From: Atrichornis clamosus
Taxonomy: Eukaryota > Chordata > Aves > Passeriformes > Menuridae
Assembly (NCBI GenBank): GCA_013400975.1
Contig: WBMZ01006404.1
Location: 62,001-126,000 of the forward strand
DNA length: 64,000 nucleotides
Reading direction: 5' to 3'
Shown here one piece after another: positions 49,801-63,036 of the stretch. Position numbers and translations under genes: made by a program. Numbering within the stretch: the first letter of the stretch is position 1; every line of letters starts with the position of its first letter. The notes beneath the pieces were generated by a model. That model was not told where the DNA came from. It saw only the letters and a program-made list of their open reading frames with translations, and made no database searches.

Positions 49801-51102
49801 TGCAGATCTTGAAGAAATGTCTTACTCCCTATAGATGGTTTGCCATTGCATTAGAACCATTGCCACACCCATGCTGAATAATCCTCTACTCCTTTCAGGA
49901 TTTTGCAGCAAAGAAAAATCCAAAACAATTCCCCTCATCACTAACTTTTTAGGCAAACAATAGCTTAAGCATGTGCCAGTGGGTTTCAGAATATAAATGT
50001 TCCTTATGCATTGAATTTTGTATTAATTCTCACAGCTAATGCTGATCATTAATTCCAGTAGAAACATGTTCTGTAACGGAACAAAATATGACTGTCGCAA
50101 CTCTGTTAAACAAGAAAACACAGCAGAAATGTGTCCTGCAGAGCCAAGGCACTGATTTCATGGAAAAATTTCTTGACATTTGCATTAAAAGATTTCTATT
50201 TTCAAATGGGCGTAGCATGGCTCAGGAAGTGCTGCAAAAGTATCTACAACTGAAATTATCTTATTAGTATGGGAAAAGCAGACAGAAATAATTTTCCTCT
50301 GTCCTATGGTGAAATCTTCTCTGATGAATCATTTTGCAGCTGCTCAGTCACAGGTGTGAGCTGACAAGAGAAGAAAAACTGATTGAAGTTTTGCTTGGCC
50401 AGTGACTATGGTATATCAGAGGGCTAAATGGATTATTAACAGTGATAATGAAGTCCTGTTTCATGCCATACCAGAAAGGCATGGAAAATGAAATATTACT
50501 CTATAGAAGGAAGTTAGCAAAAGGCTTTATATTTTTACTTATGAAAAAAAATAAAATGTTTAAGCACAGGAAAAGGAAGGATGTATTTTTCTAATAGCAA
50601 GTGATGACATTTTTAAGCACAACCAAACAGACACCTTATTCTGAGTATTCAAGTTCTGGTCTTTAATTGGCTATAAAGTGGTGTGGAAGAGTGAGGGGAG
50701 AAGAATTAAAAACTGAAGGCAACATCCCCGTCTTCCATAGGAAGTAAAATAAAGTCTTATACTATGTGTGATGAGCCAGAGAAAATGGTCTCATCCTGGT
50801 CCTGCTCCAACTTATGGCAGGACTCCCACTGACTACCATGGAGGTAGCATTTTTCTCTATTTTTCTCTTTCCTTTTCAAATAAAGAGTACGACTGCACAC
50901 ACCAAATCTGCCATCCCTCTAATGCAAGTGGCCAGGTTTGAAACAAAAGTCACTGGAAGTAATCTTCATCCCAAACTGGAGACTAACTACATAGCTGTAC
51001 CACAGCACTTCAGTACCACCTGCTCTGGCTGTGCTTCCACGCTATGGCATTTTCAGAGCAGAAGATTTGTGATTTGGGCTTTTGAAACACTGTGGTTGGA
51101 GA

Positions 51103-51118
51103 ACACACACACACACAC
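51103..51118. repeat. (AC)8 dinucleotide run
   Basis: Eight AC units followed by CCCGTGAG. Short; may be polymorphic. Confidence 0.9.
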
Positions 51119-54100
51119 CCGTGAGACTGGTAAGCCCACAAAACACCAGGAACATGTGAACTCTCTCTACCCTACGTAAGTTACGTACACACTCCTGGCA
51201 ATACTGTACATACACTAATGCCACAAAACAGGGTAACTGATTATTACATGCTTATCTTGCACATGATTTGGTTTTCAAATACTCAGGTTTTCTCCTGTGC
51301 ATTTGTCTTAACATTCAAACCAGTCAGCCTTCTTCTTTCCATAATTTTTTACCCATTTTTCAACATGAATGGTTTTTTTTTTGCTAGCTGAGGTCTCACT
51401 CTAATAAAGCAGACACACGATCAGAGGCATTCTGAAAGCAAGAGCTGTATACGCCCGGCTCCCCTTGACATGAAAAAACCTCGCTCTCCCAAATCACCTT
51501 CTTTATACCTCAGAATCACTCATTTCCTTAACTGTGGCACCAGTTTTAGCTATTATACCACTTTCTCTTGGGAACACTGAGAAAACTCTGTTCCCCAAAG
51601 AGTAAAATAAGATCATTAGCAAATTATCCACCGGTACAAAAAGAAAAAAAGGAAAACTAGCTGTCTGATTCATATTATTAGAGAATTTCTGTATAATAAG
51701 ACCTTTTGAAGACTGAAAGTGGTATAAAATTGCCAATTAGAAAGATAGCAATTCTCTTTCATCCAGCAATAGGACCAAGCTGTAATGTAGTCAAGCTGCA
51801 CTCAACAAAGAACCGTGGTGTGGGGGAGGAGGGAGGGTGTTTTCTACAATTTTATATTACTCACTTCAAGACTTAAATATTAATCACCAAATCCTCCTCT
51901 TAGAAAAGCCTGCATGCACAAACTTACAGAGACATAGAGCACAATACAGTCCAAAAATATTTTCTTCCATAAACTGCTTTATCCAGGTCAATAGAAACCA
52001 AAGTCCTTGCCTGTCAAGAAGTCAACACCACAGATTGGTAGCTGTGAATACTTAGAATTTAGTTATCGTCACACTGGAAGTTTTTTTGTGACAGTATAAT
52101 ACATGGCACTTAGCTAAGACTGCCAATTAACAGAAACTCACAGTTGCAATAATCTGTCCCAGTGCTAATTGGGTTTTATCACTGGATATGGTTATAGAGA
52201 TTAATGAGCAGCCAACATCTTCCATAATGTTCAGTCACTACTGAGTCAGGCTAAATCTGAGACTTCATTTCAACAGCAACAGCATGTCCAGCCTAATGCC
52301 AACTTCCAGAGCCACCCACATCCCAGCCCCATACACAGTATAAATAAAGTGCAAACAACTGAAAGAAAAATAATTTCAGAAACAGATCACTGAAAAAGTG
52401 GTTTAGGAGACTATGAAGCTGTTTAAACAGATACATCTTCAATGTTGTTTTTCTTTATGGGTACATTTGGAACAGTCAGACTTCGATACGCCTTTGCATA
52501 TGTCAATACATTTTCAAGGATATTATGTCTGGCTTGGATATAAAAGATCATGTTTCAACTATTCAGACTTAGGCTCAGACAACAGAATACCCAGTAGGAT
52601 TTAAATAATGTCTGGGTTATCTAATTTTAGTCAATATTTATGCAATGAGGAAAAGGCCTTCTTCAGAAGGACTAAATGAAAGTTCACTGTACTGCATTAA
52701 GTATTTGCTATCAATAACTCAGCTTCTAGAGCAGCTTTGAAAAGGGTTCATTGCCTCTACTGCAAGTTCTAGAGTCCCATCTCTCATATTTAAGAACCAA
52801 AAAGTCTTTGTGTTGGTTTTCATGTGACAATAGATTTCTAATATGATGATACTTGAGAAGACCCTGCTATTCAATCAGACCTTTGATTTGAGATCTTATG
52901 CAAAAAACAGGTCCAGATGGAGAAATACAAGATCCTGAAATTAGTTCAATATACTGGAGCTATCTTGGTGTTAAAATACCAGCTTCTCGGATTTCCATCC
53001 CACTACATTCTCATATACCAGCTGCATGTAAATAACATGAAGAAGAATAAAACCCCTAAGAATACAGAAGCTGAGAATGCTGACATAATCCAGGAAGATA
53101 TCAGTTATGTCAGAAAACTAAAGTTGTTTGCTATGATTTTTAAATTGATTTTGTAAAGTTTGATCACCTCTTTTTTCCTAACACTGCTGCTGATTGCAAA
53201 AGGAACTTTCTTCCTTTGTCAGTAGAAGTCCTAGAGCCTGATTTTGTTTACAATCCCATTCTCATTTGTCAGCTTCCAGTAACTCTTTAAAGATATCATA
53301 TCTTGAGTACTAGGGCAGTCTTTACACTGTATGGGTTCTCACATCAAAGTCATCATTAAACCACAGAATATTCCTAATTTTAACTGCAATTTCATCCCAA
53401 CATTTTATTCAGTTACAAGTTTAAATCATAAAGGGCAAGATTACAGCTGGCCCATGGGACACAGCAAAGAAAGGAGTCACCCACAATTTTATCCTACCAT
53501 AACACAGTTCCATGAGCAAAAGAACTTTCTCTACACAGCACTAGAAACACCAGTTATCTCAGATACAGCCTTCAGAGAAGAATGAAGACCATGGCCCTTT
53601 CTCTCCCTGCTCCCCTGGATAATGAATTAGGCCCATCTTGGGGAAAAAAAAAGCATTTTCAATGTCTTTGGAGTTGCTGCTTCTATTTCAACACTTTCCA
53701 GATCTAGTAGAACTTCTGGCTAAGTCATCTTAAAACCATAAAATTGCTTCAACAGGTGGAATCAGTGCTGCAGATGATATGTTCTTCACTAAACATTTCC
53801 AACTGTCATGTTGCATGAAAAAAGTACTATTACAACAGGTCTCTCTTTTTTTTTTTAATCCCAGCAAGACCATGATTGCAGTTTTTAAAGTACCCTGTCC
53901 ATGGAAAACTAATTTAGTTACATTAATGAAAAGGAAGCAAAATATGATTGAGAATGTAATACAGAATTATAGTTCATTAATTCTTCAAGTATGCAATTTT
54001 CCAGACTCCTGATCCCCCATTGATTTCTGCACACCCCCATAGGTCCTGCTAAATGCCAGCAAAAAGAAATTCAATCATGTTGGTATTTCATGTGTGGCAG

Positions 54101-56837
54101 TGGCAGTGCTCCAAAATTAGATAGAAATGTTATCAAAGGGAATTTTCCACTGACTGCTTCACCAAGTGGCCCTTCTAACAATTCTCTGTTGTCAAAAATT
54201 GATCAATCACAGATCACACCAATAATTGAACCTGTCTCTCACTGCACACCCAATATCATCAAAAGAAGTGGTATTTGTAACAACTGAAATTCAGAGAACC
54301 TAATTGGCCATGATGAACTAGGTGCATCCATGAATACAGTAAAATAAAAATAATACATTTTTCAGCTATATTGTGTGACTCTGATTGTGCCAATTCTCAT
54401 TAGAAACACTAAATGAGAGGAATTGGGCCTCTGTTTGTAGCTGTTGAAAAAGAGTTGGTTTTGCTTTCACTTTGTTCATCATTCTCAGTACAGCATCTCA
54501 TGTTAACCGTAACAAAAGCTTCTATCTCCTCATTAGCCCTGTCTCGAAAAAGTACTTTTCTCCAAGATAAAAAACACTTTTACACCTTGAAATACATTGA
54601 CATGCCCATTATCTACCATTGCTGGCATCTGAAAGTTACATAGCTCCATTTGCACATGTGAAATAGGACTAACACACTAGTGCTAGCTGCTAAGGGTGGG
54701 TAAGGTTAGCTGAGTTCTAACAAAAAGAGAACTAATGTGAAAAAAGAAGAGCTAGTTTCAGCAGATGCTACCTCTTTTCCAATGGGTGTGAAGGAAGCCT
54801 TTACTTGCACACTGTACTGACAAAAGGCCTTGGGTTTCCTCAAGGGAGGAGTCAAGTCAGTCATAACCATAAGTTATGATATTTACACAAATGAATGAAT
54901 GATGCAACCAACGTAGTCTCAGCTTTCCTTGGGTTCAGTTTTGCAAAAGGTCGCTTCAGATCAGTTCTGTTAAGAATTACAGTAAATTTCCAAATATGTA
55001 GTTCAGAGGTAATTTATGGAAAACAAACAAAAGAGCCCACAAAGCAACTCAAACAAAGTTTGAGGAACTAGGAATTGTTTTAACACCCCGATTTGAGCTT
55101 GGTCTCCTGCTGTAGTCCTCTATTCTTTGGTCAGGGGATTGCACACACTATATGTGTGCTAAAGTTTAAAACATTCTTACCTACATTTTCTTACCAGTGG
55201 CTTCTTACCTTGACTCAGTCCACAGACCAGTGACAACTGCACTGCTAGTCCTGAACTGTCAAATCGTGTAGAGATTGTATAAAATTGCTGAAGCACAAAA
55301 AAAGGAAAAAACCTCACACTCATTATTCTTTCATGCTAAAGTTGACACTAACTCATCACGAAAACAATAAATATTCTCAATATAAGTATGAAAAAGCTGT
55401 GGAAGCAGCTTAACACTAAATCACTATTCCTTTGCTTGGGCTATAAATATATCATTGGCATATATCTGCAGAGACTGCAGACTTCCTTGTGTTGACAGCT
55501 AAAGGAAGGACTCCATAGGGATACAGGGCAATGATTGGCAGTGTTATAGATTTTAATTCCACTAATAGTTGAATGACTCATAATTCATGAGAGAGCTTAC
55601 AGTGAGTGATGAAGGTCATCCCTATCTCTCTTATATAACAGAAGGAAATTCTATTATAATATTTCCCAGCTGCGCTATTCACATTCTATTTATAGCCCAC
55701 TGTATTTTAAGGATGTAGCTGAAATTTTAGTTTTCATGTTTAATAAAGGACTTTTTTCTCCATAGTAAATAATAGGTAAGCAGTGGATGCACTTTGATGC
55801 TTTTAACAAATAACAAGAAAATCCTTTCTTCTCAGAGCTCTTTTGCAGCATTCTCTCTTCCCTGATTTCTCGGTCCCTTTTTTTTTTTTATACTGCTACA
55901 TATATGATTGTAGTGTTTCAACAAACTTAAAAAAAGATATAAAGAGAAAAAGGTAAGTACCAGTATGTGACTCTTCAGCAAAGAAAAAATCTTTTGTTGT
56001 TTAAAACTGATGATTCTGAGGGAGGAAAGAAATTATATACACCCAAGTAATTGTGTAAGGCAAGGCAAACAGAGAAAAAGACACAGAAGGGTGAAGCAGC
56101 GAGACATCTTAAACTATAAAACTGAAAGGATGAGGTAAGTAGGGTTCATGTCTAAATCCAGTGTATTAAACTCAATATGGGCATTTTTTGCTTAAATTAT
56201 GTTAAAGATTTACTTTGTGAATAATTATAAATAAAAGTGTAAAGCTAAGTAAAGCAAGTAAACATTCCAAGCTTCTAAAGTCACCAGCCCTTGCCTCACT
56301 GCTCTTTTTTGAGCTTATTTTTTGTATCAGAGAAAGATTCAGGTGAGAACAGCCAAGTAAAAAGCATCTGATCTGCAGAACCCTGACTTTCCTCTTTCCT
56401 TGCCATAAATCTCATTTGTTTACTCTCACAGACAACTTTTAAATCTTTTTCTTCTATACAATGAGATAGCCATTTTTGAGTATGTCCTTTTCAAAAGTCA
56501 AAGAGGTTTTTTAGGTTTTACAAATTGGCCGTACTTCCCACTCACAGACAATATGCTTTAAACCCCACCATGTTTTCTCTCAGCCATTGACATATTCAAC
56601 AGAGGGGCAAGGGGAGTAGAAATGAGATGACCTGTATTTTATCTGGACTTTTGCTACTGTCTTCTTATGCAAACCTTGTCACCTACTCAACCTTCCTCAT
56701 GTGGCTTGATTCCACACCAGTAAAATGGGGAGAAAGTGTTTCTACCAGCTACCCCTTGCCCTTTCTCTCCCACCTGCTTTATTTGGTAGCACAGACAGAT
56801 CGTAGTAGACACATGGACACTTACTGAAAGTAACTGT

Positions 56838-57775
56838 CCATATTGGGACCAGTGTTATTCACTGTCTTCATTAATGACAGACACGAAGGGGTCAAGTGCA
56901 CCCTCAGCAAGTTTGCAGGTGACACCGAGCTGAGTGGTGCAGGTGACACACCTGGAGGACAGGATGCCACCCAGAGGGACCTGGGCAAGCTTGAGCAGTG
57001 TGCCCATGGGAACCTCACGTGGTTTAACAAGAGCAAGTGCTGGTGCTGCACCTGGGTTGGGGCAACCCCTGGTATCAACACAGGCTGGGGATGAACAGAT
57101 GGAGAGCAGCCCTGCTGAGAAGGACTTGGGGGTGCTGGTGGAGGAGAGGCTGGACGTGACCCAGCAAGGTGTGNNNNNNNNNNNNNNNNNNNNNNNNNNN
57201 NNNNNNNNNNNNNNNNNNNNNNNNNNNNNNNNNNNNNNNNNNNNNNNNNNNNNNNNNNNNNNNNNNNNNNNNNNNNNNNNNNNNNNNNNNNNNNNNNNNN
57301 NNNNNNNNNNNNNNNNNNNNNNNTGAATCCAGAGCCAACAAAATGATCAGAGGGATGAAGCAGATCTACCATGAGGAAAGGCTGAGAGAATTGCAATTGT
57401 TCAGCCTGGAAATGAGAAGGGTTCAGGGTAACCTAATTGTGGCCTTCCAGTATCTGAAGGGAACTTACAGGAAAGATCAGACAAGATTATTTACAAGAGC
57501 ATGTAGTGACAGGACAAAAGGGAATGGCTTCACACTGAAAGAAGGTAGGTTTAGATTAGATGTTAGGAAGAAATTCTTTACTGTGAGGGTGGTGAGGCAC
57601 TGGAACAGGTTGCCCAGAGAAGTTGTGGATGGCCTATTCCTGGAGGTGTTCAAGGCCAGGTTGGATGGGGCTCTGAGCAACCTGGACTACTGAAAGGTGT
57701 CCCTGCCAATGGCAGGAGGGCTGGAAAAAGATGATCTTCTAATCTAAACCATTCGCAGTTTTTATGATTCTGTGA
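56838..57775 (+). mobile_element. CR1 LINE, 5'-truncated, ORF2 remnant with frameshifts and an assembly gap
   Basis: A CR1 non-LTR retrotransposon remnant on the plus strand, antisense to NELL2. The 5' part starts inside the reverse transcriptase palm ([30 protein letters not shown]). The usual catalytic FADD motif reads FAGD, so one catalytic Asp is lost. The frame shifts near 57080, where EKDLGVLVEERLDVTQQ continues in another frame. After the N gap the sequence resumes with MIRGMKQIYHEERLRELQLF and runs to the end of ORF2 (HWNRLPREVV, then DGALSNLDY and stop at about 57693). The 3' UTR and tail follow (ggtgtccctgccaatggcag, ttatgattctgtga). The element is non-autonomous and dead. Confidence 0.93.
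57174..57323. other. Assembly gap of 150 N inside CR1
   Basis: A run of exactly 150 unknown bases. It falls between two CR1 ORF2 segments that in related elements are separated by roughly 60-65 codons, so the real gap is probably near 190 bases. Collapsed reads from a high-copy repeat are a natural cause. Confidence 0.98.
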
Positions 57776-60697
57776 CTGAAGTCTTGCATTATTTGTTTCA
57801 AACAGATCTCACAATGTAGACCACAAGTGTTTTCTGTAAAAATGTAATAGTCCCAGTACAGTTCCACTGCCCTCTAAGGATGTTTAATTTTTATGGATAC
57901 TTTAAAGTTTGGTTGTATATAGAACCAGCACGTCATTAACTTCATACTATTATACACTTTCAGGAAAAATATCTGGAGAAAGGGAAGAGCAGGAAGCTGT
58001 TTTGTACACAAGTACGATGAGTTCCAGAATATCACAACAGTTTATCTATATCATATATGTCAAGTTTGTAACCCATCCATTACCTGCACATGTCTATTTT
58101 ACTGTAACCTGAATTAACACTTGGAACACTGTTAAAACAGAACATTCTTTGCAGGAAAGGCCCGTTCTCCAAGGGTTAGCTGAACACAGTTTCTGAGACT
58201 GCCAGTCATGTTTTCTTTTTCTGTTTTGAACTTCCTCGTAATAGTAAAGTCTTGGCTTTTACTGGAACACAGTTACCTGAAGTTTGCTGAAATTATTAAT
58301 TATAATAACAATTCAAATGACAATAATTACTTGCTAGATTTTTACTGGTACTGAGGAATATGCGGTATGACTTCTCTTTCCAGCAGCAGAACTTTCTGAA
58401 TCTAAACATCACAGACTCGGGTTCCTATGCTTATTTCTGAATAAAAACTTTCAAATCTGTTAATTTCTTTCCTGAGGAAAAAAAATCTCATGCAGAAGTC
58501 CTTGGAGAAGAGTTTCAGCAGAAACTCTGTGCTGGAGTTTCATGTTCTCTCTGTAAAGGATCTTCCAAATTCTTTTGAGCTGGAGAATAAACTTTAGCCA
58601 CTTTATGCCCTTTATACAAAAGAATGGAGAATTTTCAGGCAAGGCAAAGGGGACACAGATGCCATATTTGTTTGCATGGCCAGGTTTTGGAAGCAGGGAT
58701 GCTCCAGGGGTGGCTGCTGTGAAAAGCTGCCAGAAGCTTCCTCCATATCTGATAGAGCCAATGTCAGTGGCTCCAAGACAGATGTGCCCCTGGCCAAGGC
58801 TGAGCTGGGATAGTGTATTTCAGAAGGGAAAAAGTTACTGCACAGTTAACTACTGTATAGCTTATCAATAGAACAGAAGCTGTGAAGATGATGGCTCCTA
58901 ACCTCATGATTAGTGCAAGGCTTATCAACAGGAGTACAGGAACAAAAATATAGGAACCAAAAGCACTTTCTGCTCTAGAGCAGACAAACAAGATTTTTCA
59001 GAAACTTTCTAGGCATTTCAGATTTGACAGTACCAATTATGTGTGTCTGCCTGGAACAGTCACCCTCTATGAGTGAGGCTATTTTTCCCTATTAATCACC
59101 AATCAGGAATAGATACAATATATTATGCCCTATGCACATTAATCAGAAGAATGTAAGCAGTGCAGAAGTCCAAATTCCTAGAATTGCTGTTCTGAGAAAC
59201 TACTTCTTTGAAATGGAGGCAAATCGAAAGAAAAGAAATATATAATTTCCAAGTTCTGAAATGACTTGGTGACACCACCAAGGAATTGGATTAGATAGTT
59301 CATGGGAGCACAGTTCAGTATTGAGTCATTGTTCTTATGCACAAACAGTGCCTAAGTAGCTACTGTCTACAGTAGCTCAGAAGGTAAAATTTAAGTTTTC
59401 ACCTTGGGCAACACAAAAATTATAGTAAATCACTGTGCAAATTACTGTGTTGATTTTAGCCAACTCCTTACTAGTTCTTGTTTAAATTTCGAAAGTCACC
59501 TTATATTCTGAAAGCATTAAAAAGTTTTGCAGCCACAAGAAAAGAAGTAATGTTATAAATCAGCTGACTGATACACTGGTATGGCTTTGTAAGGAAATAT
59601 CTCATATAGTCATATCCTCCTAACCTCTCCTCAAGTCACCAAAAAAATTCTACATGAAGATGCTTGTTTCTCATTGCATAACTGTAGTTCAGTGATAGGA
59701 CTGCAAAGCACAAATTATATATTCAAAATTCATTATTAGGGTTCCGCATCACCTTACTGGAAATTTATCATAGTGCCATATTAGTCTGTTTGAGTTAGAA
59801 CTAGCTGTTATGTTTAAAGAAGACATAGAAGTTGATGTTACAGGATTCTTCCCGTAAGTTTGCCCATGATTCTACTCTCTGCTTTTCCTAAGGGCATCAC
59901 TAAACACACTAGTTATATGCATTACCTCAATAAACCAAGGCTAGCTCAAACGCTGTTCTTGCCTCTGAAATAAGTAGCTGACATGCAATATAGCTATCTT
60001 TGAGAAGGGCAAGACTGTAATGCAGACCACTCATTACTTTACTCAGCCTGTGCAAGTTGCCTAGTGACTTTATATAGCAAAGATGCAAATCCTAAAGTAT
60101 GTTTCAACATCCTCAGCAAAACCATTACAACATTTTTAGCAGCTGGGTCCTGTCTCTTTCTGCTGAAAGGGAAACCACAGAAGATATTAATTAAATGCAG
60201 GTGTAACTCAGAAGTGTTTTCATTTCAGAGATTCAGCTACCCAGAATAAAAAGGACAGTTAGATAGTTACTGTTAAAGTTACGCCTGTTTAAACAGGATA
60301 CTGAGAACTCTGTGTTTCCATCTACATTTAAGCTATGGCTAGAAAGATGAATCTTCTGAACCCAGCATGCCACATATCCAAATTTCAATGGGGCAGGAAG
60401 CCCGAAAACTTGCCAAGGAAATGGAGAGCACTTGGAAGGACTTAAGGAAGAAAAACGGCATGGGATTTCCCAAGGTTATGGCAACAAAGTCCAGCAATGA
60501 GCTGGACATGTCAGTTCCAGCATCTCTCCTTGCTCACCTCCTCCCGCAGCCAGGGTTCTGTGTTACACAGACCTGACACCAAAGCCTCAGCACTGATGCA
60601 GGGCAATAGCTGAGCAGTATGCAGCTCAGCATCCAAGCTGGATCTCAACTACTTGCAAGGCACAATTTAGCTTCTTTTGGCTCTGTCCTGGGCAATA

Positions 60698-60712
60698 TTT
60701 TTTTTTTTTTTT
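60698..60712. repeat. Poly-T run (15)
   Basis: Fifteen T on the plus strand, followed by GCCTGCACC. No retrocopy body is recognisable on either side. Confidence 0.9.
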
Positions 60713-62915
60713 GCCTGCACCAAGGGATAAGTTTATAATAGCCTACAAACTTTGAAAATTACTACTGTTGGTACCAGACTTCAGTGACTCCAAACCCCTG
60801 ACTTTCAGAATATGATTAATTCCTACTGCACACTGGGATCTATTAAAATGTTTTACGTTGCAAATCATGCTTAGGAACTATTTGTTTGCAAAAGTTTTAT
60901 CCAGACTCTATAGACTAACAAAACTTTCTCTTACTTCCGTGAATTGAAGTCAGACCCTTAATGTAAATAAAACATTCCCTGATGAAAATATACTCTAAGT
61001 GTCAAACTTGGGAGCTTACCCAAAACCAGGAGCCTGAATACTCAGGACACCAGATTCCAAGCAAGTCAAATGGACTATGAAAACTAATGAAATAGGGGAG
61101 GGATTCCTTCTTCCTATAGCTCTTGCTTTGGACAGTCCATGCCTGTGCTGCTTTCATGTTCATTCCACTTTCCTCTTGCTCCCTTCTTTTGTTTCTTCTT
61201 TCACGAAACCCCCCAGCAACCCCTAAAGAATCTCAGAGAAAGAAAATATTAACCCCAATATGCTTTCTGCTCAAGGAGTTTGTGTGCTATACTCATCTAT
61301 CCCAACATATAACCAGCTCCTCCTGCTAGACTATGCAGGGAACACTTTGTGCAGGACCTTGCATACTTGCACCACAAATTTCGGCCTTTTGGTATTAGCG
61401 TTATAAATCCCAATCTAGCTATCAGTAATTCAATTATTCATTATAACAATAAAAATGAGCACATAGGAGATTCCTGAGTTGCTCAGAAATTTTGACTGTA
61501 ATACTCTCATAGTTTATGAAGAGTTTTCACTAAACTGTGGCCAAGAATTCTTAAGAATTCTGCCAAAAGCAATTTTGGTTCTTACAGCATTGGTTCAATA
61601 CTGTGTAGGCTTCAAATACCATTTGTGTCACAGCTTTAGCTTCAGAGCCTACCTGGCCACAAGACAACTGTGGCTGTTTTAACTGAACACAAGGGACCAA
61701 GGCCTTATATGGAAGCAGTTCTCTTGTCATGCTAAAAGTACTAATACACTTCATTTTTGCAAAATAAGCAAAGCTAACAAGCTTTCTGGTTACTTTGACA
61801 AAGTCTTCTATTTCAATACCAAAAAAATTTTTTTTCTAATAACTGGGAATTCACAATTAGAAGATTTTCATAAGCCTTCTTAGGAATAGGAATAATAATA
61901 GCCTTTAATAATCTGAAGTCTGCTATTATTATGGTCAGTGCACACGAACAAATTAATTTGGATTTGCTGAAAAGAGCAATAGTCATGCATGTTAATTATT
62001 TAGCTTATATAGAAAGTAGCACAAAACTGACAAGATCTGATCTATAACAATTATTTATCAAAATCACTTGTCTAAGTTGTATTTCAGTATTTTGAGCTAC
62101 AAAGTTGAGAGAATCTGTTTTAGTCACAGGAATTTTTTTCCTCCCCCATGAAGGGGAAGTTTTCCATAAATGGAAAAGAAAAAGGAAAAAAATGCAGAGA
62201 AGATCCAAATAATGTATTTTCCTTGGCTTTGGCTATTTCTGATAAGAGAATAGGTAAGAGAGGGTCATCTCAGCCTCATCCATTGCTTACCATTTTTTTT
62301 CATAAATTCAGTTACACATTTAATTAAGCCAAATGTTAGTAATAATGTATGGCTGAATTAACACAGAATCTGTAAGTTAAACTTTTTCTCAACAGTTGCT
62401 TTCAAAAGTAACAGCTTTGTCTGCCAGTTAGTTTTCAGCAGTTTGAACATGTATTGTTTAGTAAGAGGTGAACATGGTTCCTGCAATACTTAAGGAAAAT
62501 TCATTAGGAGGAAATTCAAATTACAGCAAATCATCCAAAAACTTGCAGCCAACCTGTTAACAGAAACTACATCAAAACACTACTAGTAGCAACTCTACTT
62601 TTTGATCTCATGCATAGTTAAAAGCTGTCCACAGAAATACTCAAAGCACGAAACAAGCATGAAAACTCAAAAAAAGAAGCTGACGAGCAGCAAAAAAAGC
62701 AGTAATCTTGTATGCATACACTAGCAGATATGCATGTATAGTAGGAGAACAAATCCACTCTTAAAGCTCTGTCACCAAATTAAACATCAAGCAAATATAA
62801 CAATGTCATCCTGTTCTGAATTTTAAAATATAACACTCTTCAAATATAATTTAAGATGGCATTTAAAAATGTCAATTGAAGAATTCATAATTTTGCAATC
62901 AAACAAGACAGTATC

Positions 62916-63036
62916 AAGAAAGGTATTTTGAAGAGTTTAAGGTGCACTCTAACTTTAAGGGCACAAATATTCTTAGATTTGCNTTAAGAAAGGTATTTTG
63001 AAGAAGTTTATCAGGCACAAATATTCTTAGATTTGC
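62916..63036. repeat. Imperfect tandem duplication around a single N
   Basis: Copy one (62916-62982) and copy two (62986-63036) both begin aagaaaggtattttgaag and both end with cacaaatattcttagatttg followed by c. They differ mainly by an extra stretch of about 16-18 bases in copy one. A lone N at 62983 sits between them. The arrangement suggests two contig ends that overlap but were joined without merging. Confidence 0.85.

Noticed and set aside
50814..51179. 121-codon plus-strand open frame in the intron
   Set aside because: Runs through an (AC)n repeat and shows no protein similarity.
56821..57396. 191-codon minus-strand frame
   Set aside because: It is the reverse of the CR1 remnant and is bridged by 50 unknown residues from the N gap.
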